A DNA stretch of 51,578 nucleotides from Streptomyces odonnellii (GTDB lineage Bacteria > Actinomycetota > Actinomycetes > Streptomycetales > Streptomycetaceae), in NCBI RefSeq assembly GCF_000981895.1, contig NZ_LATD01000088.1:1-51578 (forward strand), read 5' to 3'. The translations under genes and the position numbers were made by a program. Under the pieces are notes generated by a model. The model made no database searches and had not been told where the DNA came from. It saw nothing but the letters and a program-made list of their open reading frames with translations. Shown piece by piece: positions 1 through 7,662 of this stretch (positions within the stretch are counted from its first letter, which is position 1; every line of letters begins with the position of its first letter).

Positions 1-2
1 AA

Positions 3-155
3 CTGCTGACGGCGCTGGCGGGGGCGCTGGGGCATGAGCCAGACGGCTCGGATGCCGGTGGCTCGGGTCCTGGTGCCGGTGGTGCTGCCGGTTCCGGCGG
101 GGCGGGTGGGCCGGGCGGCTCGGGTTCCGTTTCCGGCTCGGCTGTTGAGCGGTGA
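3..155 (+). CDS. C-terminal end of an upstream protein with a Gly/Ser-rich tail (partial)
   Basis: An open frame enters from the left edge and stops at TGA 153-155, five bases before the GTG chosen for meaB. Its first dozen codons nearly all end in G or C and read like the end of an alpha-helical domain (LLTALAGALGHEP). About 35 residues rich in Gly, Ser and Ala follow. The tight spacing suggests an operon with meaB. Because MeaB works with methylmalonyl-CoA mutase, the mutase large subunit is a reasonable guess, but no diagnostic motif lies inside the window. The low-complexity part is also open in the meaB frame, so the exact boundary between the two genes is uncertain. Confidence 0.4.
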   Translation: MLTALAGALGHEPDGSDAGGSGPGAGGAAGSGGAGGPGGSGSVSGSAVER

Positions 156-159
156 GCGT

Positions 160-1143
160 GTGGCGCCGCGGATCGACATCGACAGCTATGTCAAGGGCGT
201 TCTGGACGGCACGCGGTCGTCCGTCGCCCGGGCCATCACCCTCGTGGAGTCCACCCGGACCGACCACCGCGTGCTCGCACAGGAGCTGCTGACCGAGCTG
301 CTGCCGCACTCGGGGAAGGCGCGCCGGATCGGGATCAGCGGGGTGCCCGGTGTCGGCAAGTCCACCTTCATCGACGCGCTGGGGACGCTGCTCACGGGCC
401 TCGGCCACCGGGTCGCGGTGCTCGCCGTCGACCCCTCGTCCACCAGGACCGGCGGTTCCATCCTGGGCGACAAGACCCGGATGGAACGGCTGGCGGTGGA
501 CCCGGCCGCGTTCGTACGCCCGTCGCCCACGGCGGGCACGCTGGGGGGCGTCGCGAAGGCGACCCGGGAGACCATCATCGTGATGGAGGCGGCGGGGTAC
601 GACGTCGTCCTGGTGGAGACGGTGGGCGTCGGCCAGTCCGAGACGACCGTCGCGCAGATGGTCGACTCGTTCCTGCTGCTGAGCCTCGCCCGTACCGGCG
701 ACCAGCTCCAGGGCATCAAGAAGGGCGTGCTGGAGCTGGCGGACGTGATCGCCGTCAACAAGGCGGACGGCCCGCACGAGCGCGACGCGCGGTCCGCCGC
801 GCGCGAACTGGCGGGCGCGCTGCGGCTGATGCACCCGGCGGAAGCGGTCTGGACCCCACCGGTCCTGAGCTGCAGCGCGCGCGAGGGCACGGGCCTGGAT
901 GAGGTCTGGGACCGCCTGGAACAGCACCGCACGGTGCTCGCGTCGGCCGGCCGCCTCGCGGGCAAACGCAGCGACCAGCAGGTCGACTGGACCTGGTCCA
1001 TGGTCCGCGACCATCTGCTGGACCGGCTGCGGGAACACCCGGCGGTACGGGAGGTGGCGCCGCGGGTGGAACGGGACGTACGGGAGGGCCGGCTGACGGC
1101 GACGTCGGCGGCGGAACGGATCATCGAGGCGCTGGGGTCGTAG
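160..1143 (+). CDS. meaB: MeaB/ArgK-family GTPase, methylmalonyl-CoA mutase chaperone
   Basis: This is a G3E-type P-loop GTPase that gates cofactor loading and protects adenosylcobalamin-dependent methylmalonyl-CoA mutase in the cytosol. The P-loop GVPGVGKST lies near residues 61-69. It is followed by the family block VDPSSTRTGGSILGDKTRM, by ETVGVGQSE (switch II region) and by the guanine-specificity motif NKAD. From GTG 160 the protein has 327 residues, matching the usual 320-330. An in-frame ATG at 34 would add a Gly/Arg/Val-rich stretch unlike the family and would overlap the upstream frame, so I prefer GTG 160. The gene follows the preceding frame by five bases, so co-transcription is likely. 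The family call is firm; the start is moderately sure. Confidence 0.9.
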   Translation: MAPRIDIDSYVKGVLDGTRSSVARAITLVESTRTDHRVLAQELLTELLPHSGKARRIGISGVPGVGKSTFIDALGTLLTGLGHRVAVLAVDPSSTRTGGSILGDKTRMERLAVDPAAFVRPSPTAGTLGGVAKATRETIIVMEAAGYDVVLVETVGVGQSETTVAQMVDSFLLLSLARTGDQLQGIKKGVLELADVIAVNKADGPHERDARSAARELAGALRLMHPAEAVWTPPVLSCSAREGTGLDEVWDRLEQHRTVLASAGRLAGKRSDQQVDWTWSMVRDHLLDRLREHPAVREVAPRVERDVREGRLTATSAAERIIEALGS

Positions 1144-1293
1144 AGGCGCGTGGTGCGCCTGGCGGCATAGCGGTGCGGGCGCGGGCGCGTCCGGCGGCGC
1201 CGGGGTGCAAGGGTGTGCCACGGGGGTGTGGGGGTGCGCGTCCGGTCCGCCTGTGGCGGGCGTCGCGCCGCGGCGTCCGGGAGCGGCGGCTCG

Positions 1294-2133
1294 TCAGCCC
1301 GTTTGACGCCGGTGCGCCGTGCGGCGTCGGGCAGTCCTGGACGAACGTGTCCCGCTGGCCCTCCGCTCACGGGTGCTTACCTCGGGTGCCCGGGCCTCTC
1401 TGCGGAGGCGCTTCTTCGCCGTGCCCCCGACGGCTTCGCCGGCTTCACCGGCCGTGTCGCCGACGTCTTCCACGGTTTCGCCGACCGTGTCGCCGACGTC
1501 CTCGACGGTCTCACCGGCCGTGTCGCCGACGTCCTCGACCGTTTCCCGGGCGGCGTGCCCCAGGCCCTCGACGGCTTCGCCCGCTCCGTGCGCCACGTTC
1601 TCGACCGTCTCACCGGCCCCGCGCCCCACGTCCTCGACGGCCCGGCCCGTGCCCCGGCCCAGTTCGCCGACGGCCCGGCCGGCACCCGTTCCGACCTCCT
1701 GGACGACCATCCCCGCACTCCGCGTCAACTGCTCCAGAATCTCCGGATTCCGGTCGATCGTCGTCAGCACGCGATTGACGATGGCGGCCACATGGCCGAG
1801 GCGGACCTTGAGCTGGGCCTGGGCCTCCACCCCCTTGATGCCGAGTTGCACCTTGCCGAGGTCCACATCGGCGCCCACCTGCAGCTTGAGCAGATCCAGG
1901 ACCTCGGCCCGCAGGGACACACTCGCGGAGAGGTCCTCGACCTCAAGGTCGATCTCATCGATGTCCAGCACCGGGACATCGAGGTACACGTCCGAGGGGC
2001 CCTCGTTCACGTTGCCGTCCCCGGCCGACTCGTCCTCGGCCGGCTCGTCGCCCGCGCGCGGGGCGACCTCGTCCGTGGTCTCCTCCTCGGCTCCGAGGTC
2101 GGCGTACTCGTTCCGGGCGTTTTCGTCGTCCAT
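1294..2133 (-). CDS. Acidic protein with nine 11-residue amphipathic repeats
   Basis: This 279-residue hypothetical protein has no signal peptide or membrane segment. The N-terminus (1-48) is acidic and probably disordered. Residues 49-135 form a conserved-looking domain (DVPVLDIDEIDLEVEDL, then KVQLGIKGVEAQAQLKVRL) known to me only as a Streptomyces hypothetical. Residues 142-240 are nine consecutive 11-mers of the type ETVEDVGDTAG, the period of LEA and apolipoprotein-like helices. The last 40 residues are very basic (KKRLRREAR onward). The ATG at 2133 follows a GAGGA about 12 bases upstream. It is divergent from the GvpY/GvpZ-like pair across 444 bases. Function is unknown; a membrane- or surface-associating stress role is inference from the repeat. 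Confidence 0.72.
   Translation of the reverse strand: MDDENARNEYADLGAEEETTDEVAPRAGDEPAEDESAGDGNVNEGPSDVYLDVPVLDIDEIDLEVEDLSASVSLRAEVLDLLKLQVGADVDLGKVQLGIKGVEAQAQLKVRLGHVAAIVNRVLTTIDRNPEILEQLTRSAGMVVQEVGTGAGRAVGELGRGTGRAVEDVGRGAGETVENVAHGAGEAVEGLGHAARETVEDVGDTAGETVEDVGDTVGETVEDVGDTAGEAGEAVGGTAKKRLRREARAPEVSTRERRASGTRSSRTARRRTAHRRQTG
1414..1710 (-). repeat. Nine tandem 33-bp units coding for 11-residue repeats
   Basis: The units code for residues 142-240 of the protein on this strand. Units 6-8 are nearly identical (ETVEDVGDTAG, ETVEDVGDTVG, ETVEDVGDTAG). The outer units are diverged but keep the phase and the hydrophobic positions. The near-identity of the central units points to recent duplication by slippage or recombination. 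Confidence 0.85.
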
Positions 2134-2577
2134 GGTGTCCGCACATCCTCAAGGATTCGGCTCAGTAAGCAATTGTCGGCTTCATCGGTGCCCGATGCAA
2201 TCGATGTAGGGCGCCTCCGCGCTCCGGGAATCCTTGGCGCGTAAGCGATTTGATGGATCGGCCGGAAACGGCGGGTGGGAATCGACGTGCCCAAATCGAC
2301 GTACTGCCGTGATCGTTTCTTATGGGATCAGCCAAATGGCGGCATGGCGGCATGGCGGGCAGAGTGGAGAGAAGAGATCGAGGCCGTGGAGGTGACTCTC
2401 CGCGGTCGACAACACACCATGTGGCATACATGGGCAGGGGAATGTCCCGCACTCGCGGGGGCGTGCCGCACGATGCCGGGCCCGGACGAATCAGTCGCAC
2501 GCGGTGTGCCGGGCCGGGCGTATACGGGCTCTGGCCGAATGACGCGAACAAACGATGTGATCAAAGGTGGCACAGTC
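2134..2577. other. Divergent intergenic region, 444 bp
   Basis: This region separates the leftward 11-mer-repeat gene from the rightward GvpY-like gene. It is less GC-rich than its surroundings and must hold both promoters. I could not assign a -10/-35 pair with confidence. An open frame from 2275 runs into the GvpY-like gene, but its codon use looks non-coding and the ATG at 2578 has its own ribosome-binding site (AAAGGTGG), so I do not call it. No hairpin or repeat stood out. Confidence 0.5.
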
Positions 2578-3210
2578 ATGGATCGGAGAACCAAAGTGGC
2601 TCTGGCTTCCGCGGTGCTGGGCGGCTATGTGCTCGGCCGTACGAAGAAAGGCCGGCTTGCCCTGACCGTCGCGACATTTCTGGCCGGCAAGGGCCTCGGC
2701 CTTGATCCGAAACAACTGGTCACCGACGGAGTGCGCCGCCTGGGCGAGATTCCGCAAGTCGCCGATCTGCAGGAGCAGGTGCGCGACGAAGGGCTCGATG
2801 CGGCGCGAGGCGCCCTTTCCGCCGTGGTCGACCGGGGGGTTGGCTCGCTCGGCGATTCGATCAGCAGCCGTGCCGCCAACCTCGCCGGGAAACGGGAGGA
2901 GCCGGACGAGGAGGAAGCGGAGGAAGGGGAGGAAGGAGTGGAGGAACCGGAGGACGAGTACGAGGAATCCGAGCAGGAAATGGAGGAGGGGGAGCCGCCT
3001 TCGGACCGCCACCGTAGGAGGAAGTCCGACGAACTCCGGCGTAAACAGCGTCAGCCGGGCAGGGCCACGGGCAAGACCGCCTCCCGTATGGCGAAGAAGC
3101 CGGCGACGGGCAAGGGCGCTCCTGCCCGGAGAGAAGCCAAGAAGACGGTCTCAGCGAGGAAAAGGGCGGCCGGGGGGACTTCCACCACGCGTGACAGCCG
3201 TCGGAGGTAG
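2578..3210 (+). CDS. GvpY-like protein with acidic then Lys/Arg-rich tail
   Basis: This 210-residue protein resembles GvpY of Streptomyces gas-vesicle clusters, as I remember that family. The N-terminus has VLGGYVLGRTKKGRLAL, then an alpha-helical section containing RRLGEIPQVADLQEQV. Residues about 105-145 are strongly acidic (Glu runs). The last 70 residues are Lys/Arg/Ala/Ser-rich and resemble actinobacterial histone-like tails. GvpY has no known biochemical function; the tail suggests binding to nucleic acid or another polyanion, which is inference. ATG 2578 is preceded by AAAGGTGG. The stop lies six bases before the next ATG, so the two genes form an operon. No gvpA, F, G, J, K, L or S gene is in the window, so this pair is detached from a complete cluster or sits outside one. 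Confidence 0.75.
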   Translation: MDRRTKVALASAVLGGYVLGRTKKGRLALTVATFLAGKGLGLDPKQLVTDGVRRLGEIPQVADLQEQVRDEGLDAARGALSAVVDRGVGSLGDSISSRAANLAGKREEPDEEEAEEGEEGVEEPEDEYEESEQEMEEGEPPSDRHRRRKSDELRRKQRQPGRATGKTASRMAKKPATGKGAPARREAKKTVSARKRAAGGTSTTRDSRRR

Positions 3211-3216
3211 GCAGCC

Positions 3217-4179
3217 ATGGTGAAGACAGCGGAGAAAGTCCGTGACGCCGGAAGCTCGGTGGCCGGCCGGGTGCGCGGGGAGGTCACGCATTACGTCGGA
3301 ATGCAACTGGAGCACGCGGTGGGAAAGGCGGCCGAGAAGCTCAGTGAGAAAGTCTCCGGCGTCACGGAACAGCTCACACAAGTAGCCGAGAACGGGGGGC
3401 GGTTGCCTGCCATCGGCGCCCGTGTCCTGCACGGGGAGTCGCCTCTGAAGGCGTTCCTGAGCGAGAAGGCGAAGTCCGCGAAGAACAGCGTGGTCCAGCG
3501 GGCGAAGGACATTTTCGGCGGTGGCGGTGGCGGGAAGGCCGGTGACACGAAGGTCACGAACATCGTCGAATTCATCGACGTGGGTGTACCGGTCCGGACC
3601 GCCTACGACCACTGGACGCAGTACGAGGACTTCAGCGGTTTCACCAAGGGCGTCAGAAACGTTACGAAAAGTGACGACGTGACGAGTGACTGGCGGACGA
3701 AGGTCGGCCCTTCGACTCGGAGTTTCAAGGCCACCGTTCAGGAACAGATACCCGACGACCGCATTGTGTGGACCTCGGAGGGCTCCAAGGGCGCGACCCA
3801 TGGCGCCGTCAGTTTCCATGAACTCGCGCCGAATCTCACCCGGATCGCTCTCGTCGTCGAGTACTACCCCTCTGGGTTCTTCGAGAAGACGGGCAATCTG
3901 TGGCGCGCCCAGGGCCGTCGGCTCCGCCTCGACTTCAAGCACTTCCAGCGGCACGTGACCCTCGCGGACGAGGATGTGGAGGGCTGGCGCGGCGAGATCA
4001 GGGAGGGCGAAGTCGTCCGTACGCATGAAGAGGCGATGGAGGACGAAGAGGCGATGGATGAATCGGCGATGGAGGAGGAGTCGGCGGAGGACTCCGAACC
4101 CGACGAAGCCGAAGCCGATGACGAAACCGATTCCGCCGATGCCGACGAAGCCGACGCCGATGACGAAGCCGATCGATGA
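3217..4179 (+). CDS. GvpZ-like SRPBCC-domain protein with acidic tail
   Basis: This 320-residue protein has three parts. A helical N-terminus (1-110) contains VAENGGRLPAIGARVL and ends in a run of glycines. A polyketide cyclase/dehydrase-type SRPBCC fold spans about 117-250, with NIVEFIDVGVPVRTAYDHWT and VVEYYPSGFFEKTGNLWRAQ. The tail of about 55 residues is almost entirely Glu, Asp, Ala and Ser. The layout matches GvpZ of Streptomyces gas-vesicle clusters, whose role is unknown. SRPBCC folds bind lipids or other hydrophobic ligands, but no ligand can be assigned here. It lies six bases after the GvpY-like gene. The basic tail of that protein and the acidic tail of this one could associate; that is inference. 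Confidence 0.78.
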   Translation: MVKTAEKVRDAGSSVAGRVRGEVTHYVGMQLEHAVGKAAEKLSEKVSGVTEQLTQVAENGGRLPAIGARVLHGESPLKAFLSEKAKSAKNSVVQRAKDIFGGGGGGKAGDTKVTNIVEFIDVGVPVRTAYDHWTQYEDFSGFTKGVRNVTKSDDVTSDWRTKVGPSTRSFKATVQEQIPDDRIVWTSEGSKGATHGAVSFHELAPNLTRIALVVEYYPSGFFEKTGNLWRAQGRRLRLDFKHFQRHVTLADEDVEGWRGEIREGEVVRTHEEAMEDEEAMDESAMEEESAEDSEPDEAEADDETDSADADEADADDEADR

Positions 4180-4280
4180 CTTCGAGAGCGGGGGTGGCGA
4201 ATCGTGATGGCTGATTCATGCGAGTGCGGGCATGCTGGGCCGGGGCGCGATCATGGGCCCGGAGCCGAGAGGGGAATCGT

Positions 4281-4988
4281 ATGGATCAGCAGGAGCTTCA
4301 GAAGCGGTTCGCGGTGCTGACCACCGCCCATGTGGCCGACGCGTGCATCCGGGCGGGCGTTCCCGTACGTTGCGCGCCCCCGGCCGTACGGCCCGTCGTG
4401 CCCGGCGGCCGGCTGGCGGGGCGGGTGTCACCGGCCAGGCATGCCGGCAGTGTGGACATCTTTCTGGAGGCCTTCGAAGAGGCCCAGCCCGGCGATGTGC
4501 TGGTGGTCGACAACGGCGGGCGGACCGATGAGGCGTGTGTCGGCGATCTCGTGGTGCTGGAGGCACGGGCGGCCGGACTGGCGGGCGTTGTGATCTGGGG
4601 ACTGCACCGAGACACCGCCGACATCCTGGCGATCGGACTGCCGGTGTTCAGCACGGGAGCGACCCCGACGGGCCCGCAGCGGCTGGACGTTCGTCCCGAG
4701 GACGCGGTCGGGTCCGCCACGGTGGGCGAGTGGACGGTGGGGCGTGAGGACCTCGTCCTGGCCGATGACGACGGGGTGCTCTTCGTGCCCGCCGACCGGG
4801 CCGAGGACCTGTTCGCGCTCGCCGAGACCATCCGTGACACCGAGCGGCGCCAGGCAGAACGGATCCGCTCCGGTGACTCCCTGCGCAGCCAGGTACGGTT
4901 CGACACCTATCTCGCCGCGCGTCGGCAGACGCCGTCCCTGACCTTCCGCGAGCACCTGCGGGCCGTGGGCGGCGCCATCGAGGAGTGA
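4281..4988 (+). CDS. RraA-family protein (HMG/CHA aldolase-like)
   Basis: This 235-residue soluble protein belongs to the RraA superfamily, which includes inhibitors of RNase E and class II 4-hydroxy-4-methyl-2-oxoglutarate aldolases. The signature runs from residue 77 to 111: DNGGRTDEACVGDLVVLEA followed by GVVIWGLHRD, the Gly-rich loop and the Arg-Asp pair that binds metal and oxoacid in the aldolases. The C-terminus is longer than in RraA proper, which fits the aldolase/demethylmenaquinone-methyltransferase-like branch. ATG 4281 follows GAGAGGGGA. An in-frame ATG at 4218 has no such site. The substrate is unknown, and lyase versus RNase regulator cannot be settled from sequence. Confidence 0.8.
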   Translation: MDQQELQKRFAVLTTAHVADACIRAGVPVRCAPPAVRPVVPGGRLAGRVSPARHAGSVDIFLEAFEEAQPGDVLVVDNGGRTDEACVGDLVVLEARAAGLAGVVIWGLHRDTADILAIGLPVFSTGATPTGPQRLDVRPEDAVGSATVGEWTVGREDLVLADDDGVLFVPADRAEDLFALAETIRDTERRQAERIRSGDSLRSQVRFDTYLAARRQTPSLTFREHLRAVGGAIEE

Positions 4989-5024
4989 CAGCCGCATCCA
5001 CCCCCACCGCCCGGAACCAGCCCC

Positions 5025-5879
5025 TCAGCCGATGCTGAACGCGCCCTCCGGCGGCCTCGGTGACGGCACCGCGCCGCTGTCCCGTACCACCGCCGCCGCC
5101 CCGATGAACCGCCCGAGCGACGCGCCCTCCTCCACCCGGGCGGGGAAGGCGTCGGACGCGGTACGGCGGGCCAGTGCCGCCGTGTCGAACGCGGTGTGCG
5201 AGGCGACCAGTACGGCATTGCCGAAGCGGCGTCCGCGCAGCACACCCGGCTCCGCGATCAGCGCCAGCTCCTCGAAGACCGAGGCGAACGTGGCCAGTTG
5301 GGAGCGGAGAAAGCCGAACGGCGCGCCATCGGCGAGATTGGCGGCATAGATCCCGTCGCTCTTCAGCACCCGCTCCGCCTCCCGTACGTACTCGACCGAG
5401 GTGAGGTGCGCCGGCACCCGCGAACCGCCGAACACATCCGCGATCAGCACATCCGCCGACCGCGCGGGCGCCGTTTCGAGCCAGCGGCGGGCATCCGCGC
5501 TCCGTACGGTGATGCCGGTGCCGGCCGGTATCGGCAGCCGTTCGGCGACCAGCGCCAGCAGCCCCGCGTCGGCCTCCACCACACACTGCGCCGAGCCCGG
5601 CCGGGTCGCCGCCACATAGCGCGGCAGTGTGCAGGCCCCGCCGCCGAGGTGGAGCACGGCCAGCGGCAGGCCGTCCCCGGCCGCGCAGTCGACGACATGG
5701 GCGAGCCGCCGTACGTACTCGAACTCCAGATGCGTCGGCTCGTCCAGATCGACATACGACTGCGGCGCCCCGTCGACCGTCAGCAGCCAGGCGCGCTCCC
5801 GGTCCACATCGGGCAGCAGCTTCGCGGTACCGCCGTCGACGGCGCGCAGAACAGGGACAGGCTCGTCGGGCTCGTTCAC
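5025..5879 (-). CDS. Spermidine synthase-like Rossmann-fold protein
   Basis: This 284-residue protein has the methyltransferase/aminopropyltransferase fold. The nucleotide-binding loop LHLGGGACTLPRY is followed by the acidic strand end VVEAD, RSADARRW and DVLIADVFGG. The order matches spermidine synthase-like proteins called 'fused MFS/spermidine synthase' in actinobacteria, here without the membrane domain. The actual substrate is unknown. The start is set at GTG 5879, preceded by a run of Gs (GGGGGGT). The longer frame upstream has no ribosome-binding site. It lies downstream of tuf3 on the same strand with about 100 bases between, so partial read-through is possible. Its stop converges closely on the rraA-like stop, without an obvious hairpin. 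Confidence 0.75.
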   Translation of the reverse strand: MNEPDEPVPVLRAVDGGTAKLLPDVDRERAWLLTVDGAPQSYVDLDEPTHLEFEYVRRLAHVVDCAAGDGLPLAVLHLGGGACTLPRYVAATRPGSAQCVVEADAGLLALVAERLPIPAGTGITVRSADARRWLETAPARSADVLIADVFGGSRVPAHLTSVEYVREAERVLKSDGIYAANLADGAPFGFLRSQLATFASVFEELALIAEPGVLRGRRFGNAVLVASHTAFDTAALARRTASDAFPARVEEGASLGRFIGAAAVVRDSGAVPSPRPPEGAFSIG

Positions 5880-5985
5880 ACCCCCATTGTGCGGTCCGGT
5901 TTGTACGGTCCGGCGCCCGCCCCCGTCGAGGGAGGCGGGCACCGAACCGCGCGAGCGGGGGCCCTCGCACGCCAGCCGGGGCCCG

Positions 5986-7155
5986 TCAGAGCAGCGACGT
6001 GACCGTACCGGCGCCGACCGTACGGCCGCCCTCGCGGATCGCGAAGCCGAGCCCCGGCTCCAACGGAATGTCGCGCCCCAGCTCCACGGTCAGCGCGACG
6101 GTGTCCCCGGGGCGTACCACCGCCGCCTCGCCCAGGTCGATGTCGCCGACCACATCCGCCGTACGGATGTAGAACTGCGGCCGGTACCCGCTGGTCACCG
6201 GTGTCGTACGGCCGCCCTCGCGCGCCGACAGCACATACACCTGCGCGGTGAAGCGCCTGCTCGGTACGAGACTGCCCGGCGCCGCCACCACATGGCCCCG
6301 GCGCACCCCGTCACGCGTCATCCCGCGCAGCAGCAGCGCGACATTGTCCCCGGCCTCCGCGGAGTCCATCGGCTTGCCGAAGGTCTCCAGACCGGTCACC
6401 ACCGTCTCCGCACCGGCGCCCAGCACCTCCACCCGGTCACCCACCCGTACCGTCCCGCGCTCGACGGCGCCGGTGACGACCGTGCCGCGGCCGGTGATGG
6501 TGAGGACGTTCTCCACCGGGAGCAGGAACGGCGCGTCCGTGTACCTGACAGGCATCGGCACATATGTGTCGACGGCGTCGAGCAGCGCCTCCACGGCCGC
6601 CGTCCAGCGCGGGTCGCCCTCCAGGGCACGCAGCCCCGACACCCGGACGACGGGCGCCGCGTCGCCGCCGTACCCGTGCTCGGTGAGCAGCTCGCGCACC
6701 TCCAGCTCGACCAGGTCGGTCAGCTCGTCGTCGCCCGCGTCGGCCTTGTTGAGGGCGACGACGATGTGGTTGACGCCGACCTGGCGGGCGAGCAGGACGT
6801 GCTCGGCGGTCTGCGGCATGATCCCGTCGAGCGCGGAGACGACGAGGATCGCCCCGTCGAGCTGGGCCGCGCCGGTCACCATGTTCTTGATGTAGTCGGC
6901 ATGGCCCGGCATGTCCACATGGGCGTAGTGCCGGGTGTCCGTCTCGTACTCGACGTGCGAGATGTTGATGGTGATCCCGCGGGCGGCCTCCTCCGGAGCC
7001 CGGTCGATCCGGTCGAACGGTACGAAGGAACTGGTCCCGCGGTCGCTGAGGACCTTGGTGATGGCGGCGGTCAGGGTGGTCTTGCCGTGGTCGACATGGC
7101 CCATGGTGCCGATGTTCAGGTGCGGCTTGGTGCGCACGTATGCCGTCTTGGGCAT
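5986..7155 (-). CDS. tuf3: Elongation factor Tu paralogue, EF-Tu3 type
   Basis: This 389-residue translational GTPase is divergent from the main EF-Tu. G1 is GHVDHGKTT (19-27), switch I RGITIN (59-64), G3 DMPGH (81-85) and the specificity motif NKAD. Domains 2 and 3 follow in the usual order ([13 protein letters not shown], then [16 protein letters not shown] at the end). The main bacterial EF-Tu normally has Cys in DCPGH and NKCD; here both are replaced (Met, Ala). That, and the altered last residues, fit the third tuf gene of Streptomyces, which in S. coelicolor is reported to be induced by amino-acid starvation through ppGpp. It stands alone, not in a str operon. Confidence 0.9.
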   Translation of the reverse strand: MPKTAYVRTKPHLNIGTMGHVDHGKTTLTAAITKVLSDRGTSSFVPFDRIDRAPEEAARGITINISHVEYETDTRHYAHVDMPGHADYIKNMVTGAAQLDGAILVVSALDGIMPQTAEHVLLARQVGVNHIVVALNKADAGDDELTDLVELEVRELLTEHGYGGDAAPVVRVSGLRALEGDPRWTAAVEALLDAVDTYVPMPVRYTDAPFLLPVENVLTITGRGTVVTGAVERGTVRVGDRVEVLGAGAETVVTGLETFGKPMDSAEAGDNVALLLRGMTRDGVRRGHVVAAPGSLVPSRRFTAQVYVLSAREGGRTTPVTSGYRPQFYIRTADVVGDIDLGEAAVVRPGDTVALTVELGRDIPLEPGLGFAIREGGRTVGAGTVTSLL

Positions 7156-7251
7156 GGTTCGCTGGTTCCTTCCCGGAACTCGAAGCTGAGAGGGACCCCC
7201 GGGCCTTGCCGACCCTCCCCCTGCGGGGTCCGCCGGACGATCCGGGAAGGG

Positions 7252-7449
7252 TCAGCTTCGGGCGCCGCCGAAGGGCGCTGCCGCGACGGACGCCGCCGCT
7301 GCGGCATCCACGCCATCCGCGAAGGCATCCGCCGCGACGACCGCCGCGACGGGTGCGACAGGCGCGGCCGTGCACGCCACCAGGAAGACGGCAGCCTCCG
7401 GCGCGTCCGCGACTGCGGACGGCGCTGCGGGGAAGGCGTACCGGACCAT
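7252..7449 (-). CDS. Small Ala/Val-rich hypothetical protein
   Basis: This 65-residue ORF lies upstream of tuf3 on the same strand. Third codon positions are mostly G or C but include several A and T, so coding status is likely rather than certain. The protein is dominated by Ala and Val with one possible hydrophobic segment (AVFLVACTAAPVAPVAAVV). The ATG at 7449 follows an AG-rich stretch (GAGG and GGGGG). About 95 bases separate its stop from tuf3, including inverted GGACCCC/GGGGTCC arms at 7193-7199 and 7225-7231. A leader or small membrane peptide is possible. I do not recognise a family. Confidence 0.4.
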   Translation of the reverse strand: MVRYAFPAAPSAVADAPEAAVFLVACTAAPVAPVAAVVAADAFADGVDAAAAASVAAAPFGGARS

Positions 7450-7662
7450 GCCCCCGATCCTCGCCCAGCCCGTCCGCCCGCGTCGAACGATTTTCCGCCG
7501 GGCCGCAGTTGGCCGACTCCTGCCGCGGGAGCGCCCGAGGCGCCGCTGACCGGCGCGTTCTTCGGCCCGGTGTGCCCGTGTTGTGCCGGACACGCGCCGG
7601 ACGGGACACCTCCGTCACCTGGCCCCCGGCGACCGGACATCTTCGTCGGTTACGCTCCCCGC

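Noticed and set aside
34..159. N-terminal extension of MeaB from ATG 34
   Set aside because: The added residues are low complexity and unlike the family, and they overlap the end of an upstream frame in another phase. GTG 160 restores the usual length.
1213..2244. Long plus-strand frames opposite the 11-mer-repeat gene
   Set aside because: They mirror the repeat on the other strand (Arg/Leu/Asp-rich translation) and show no start signal or known motif.
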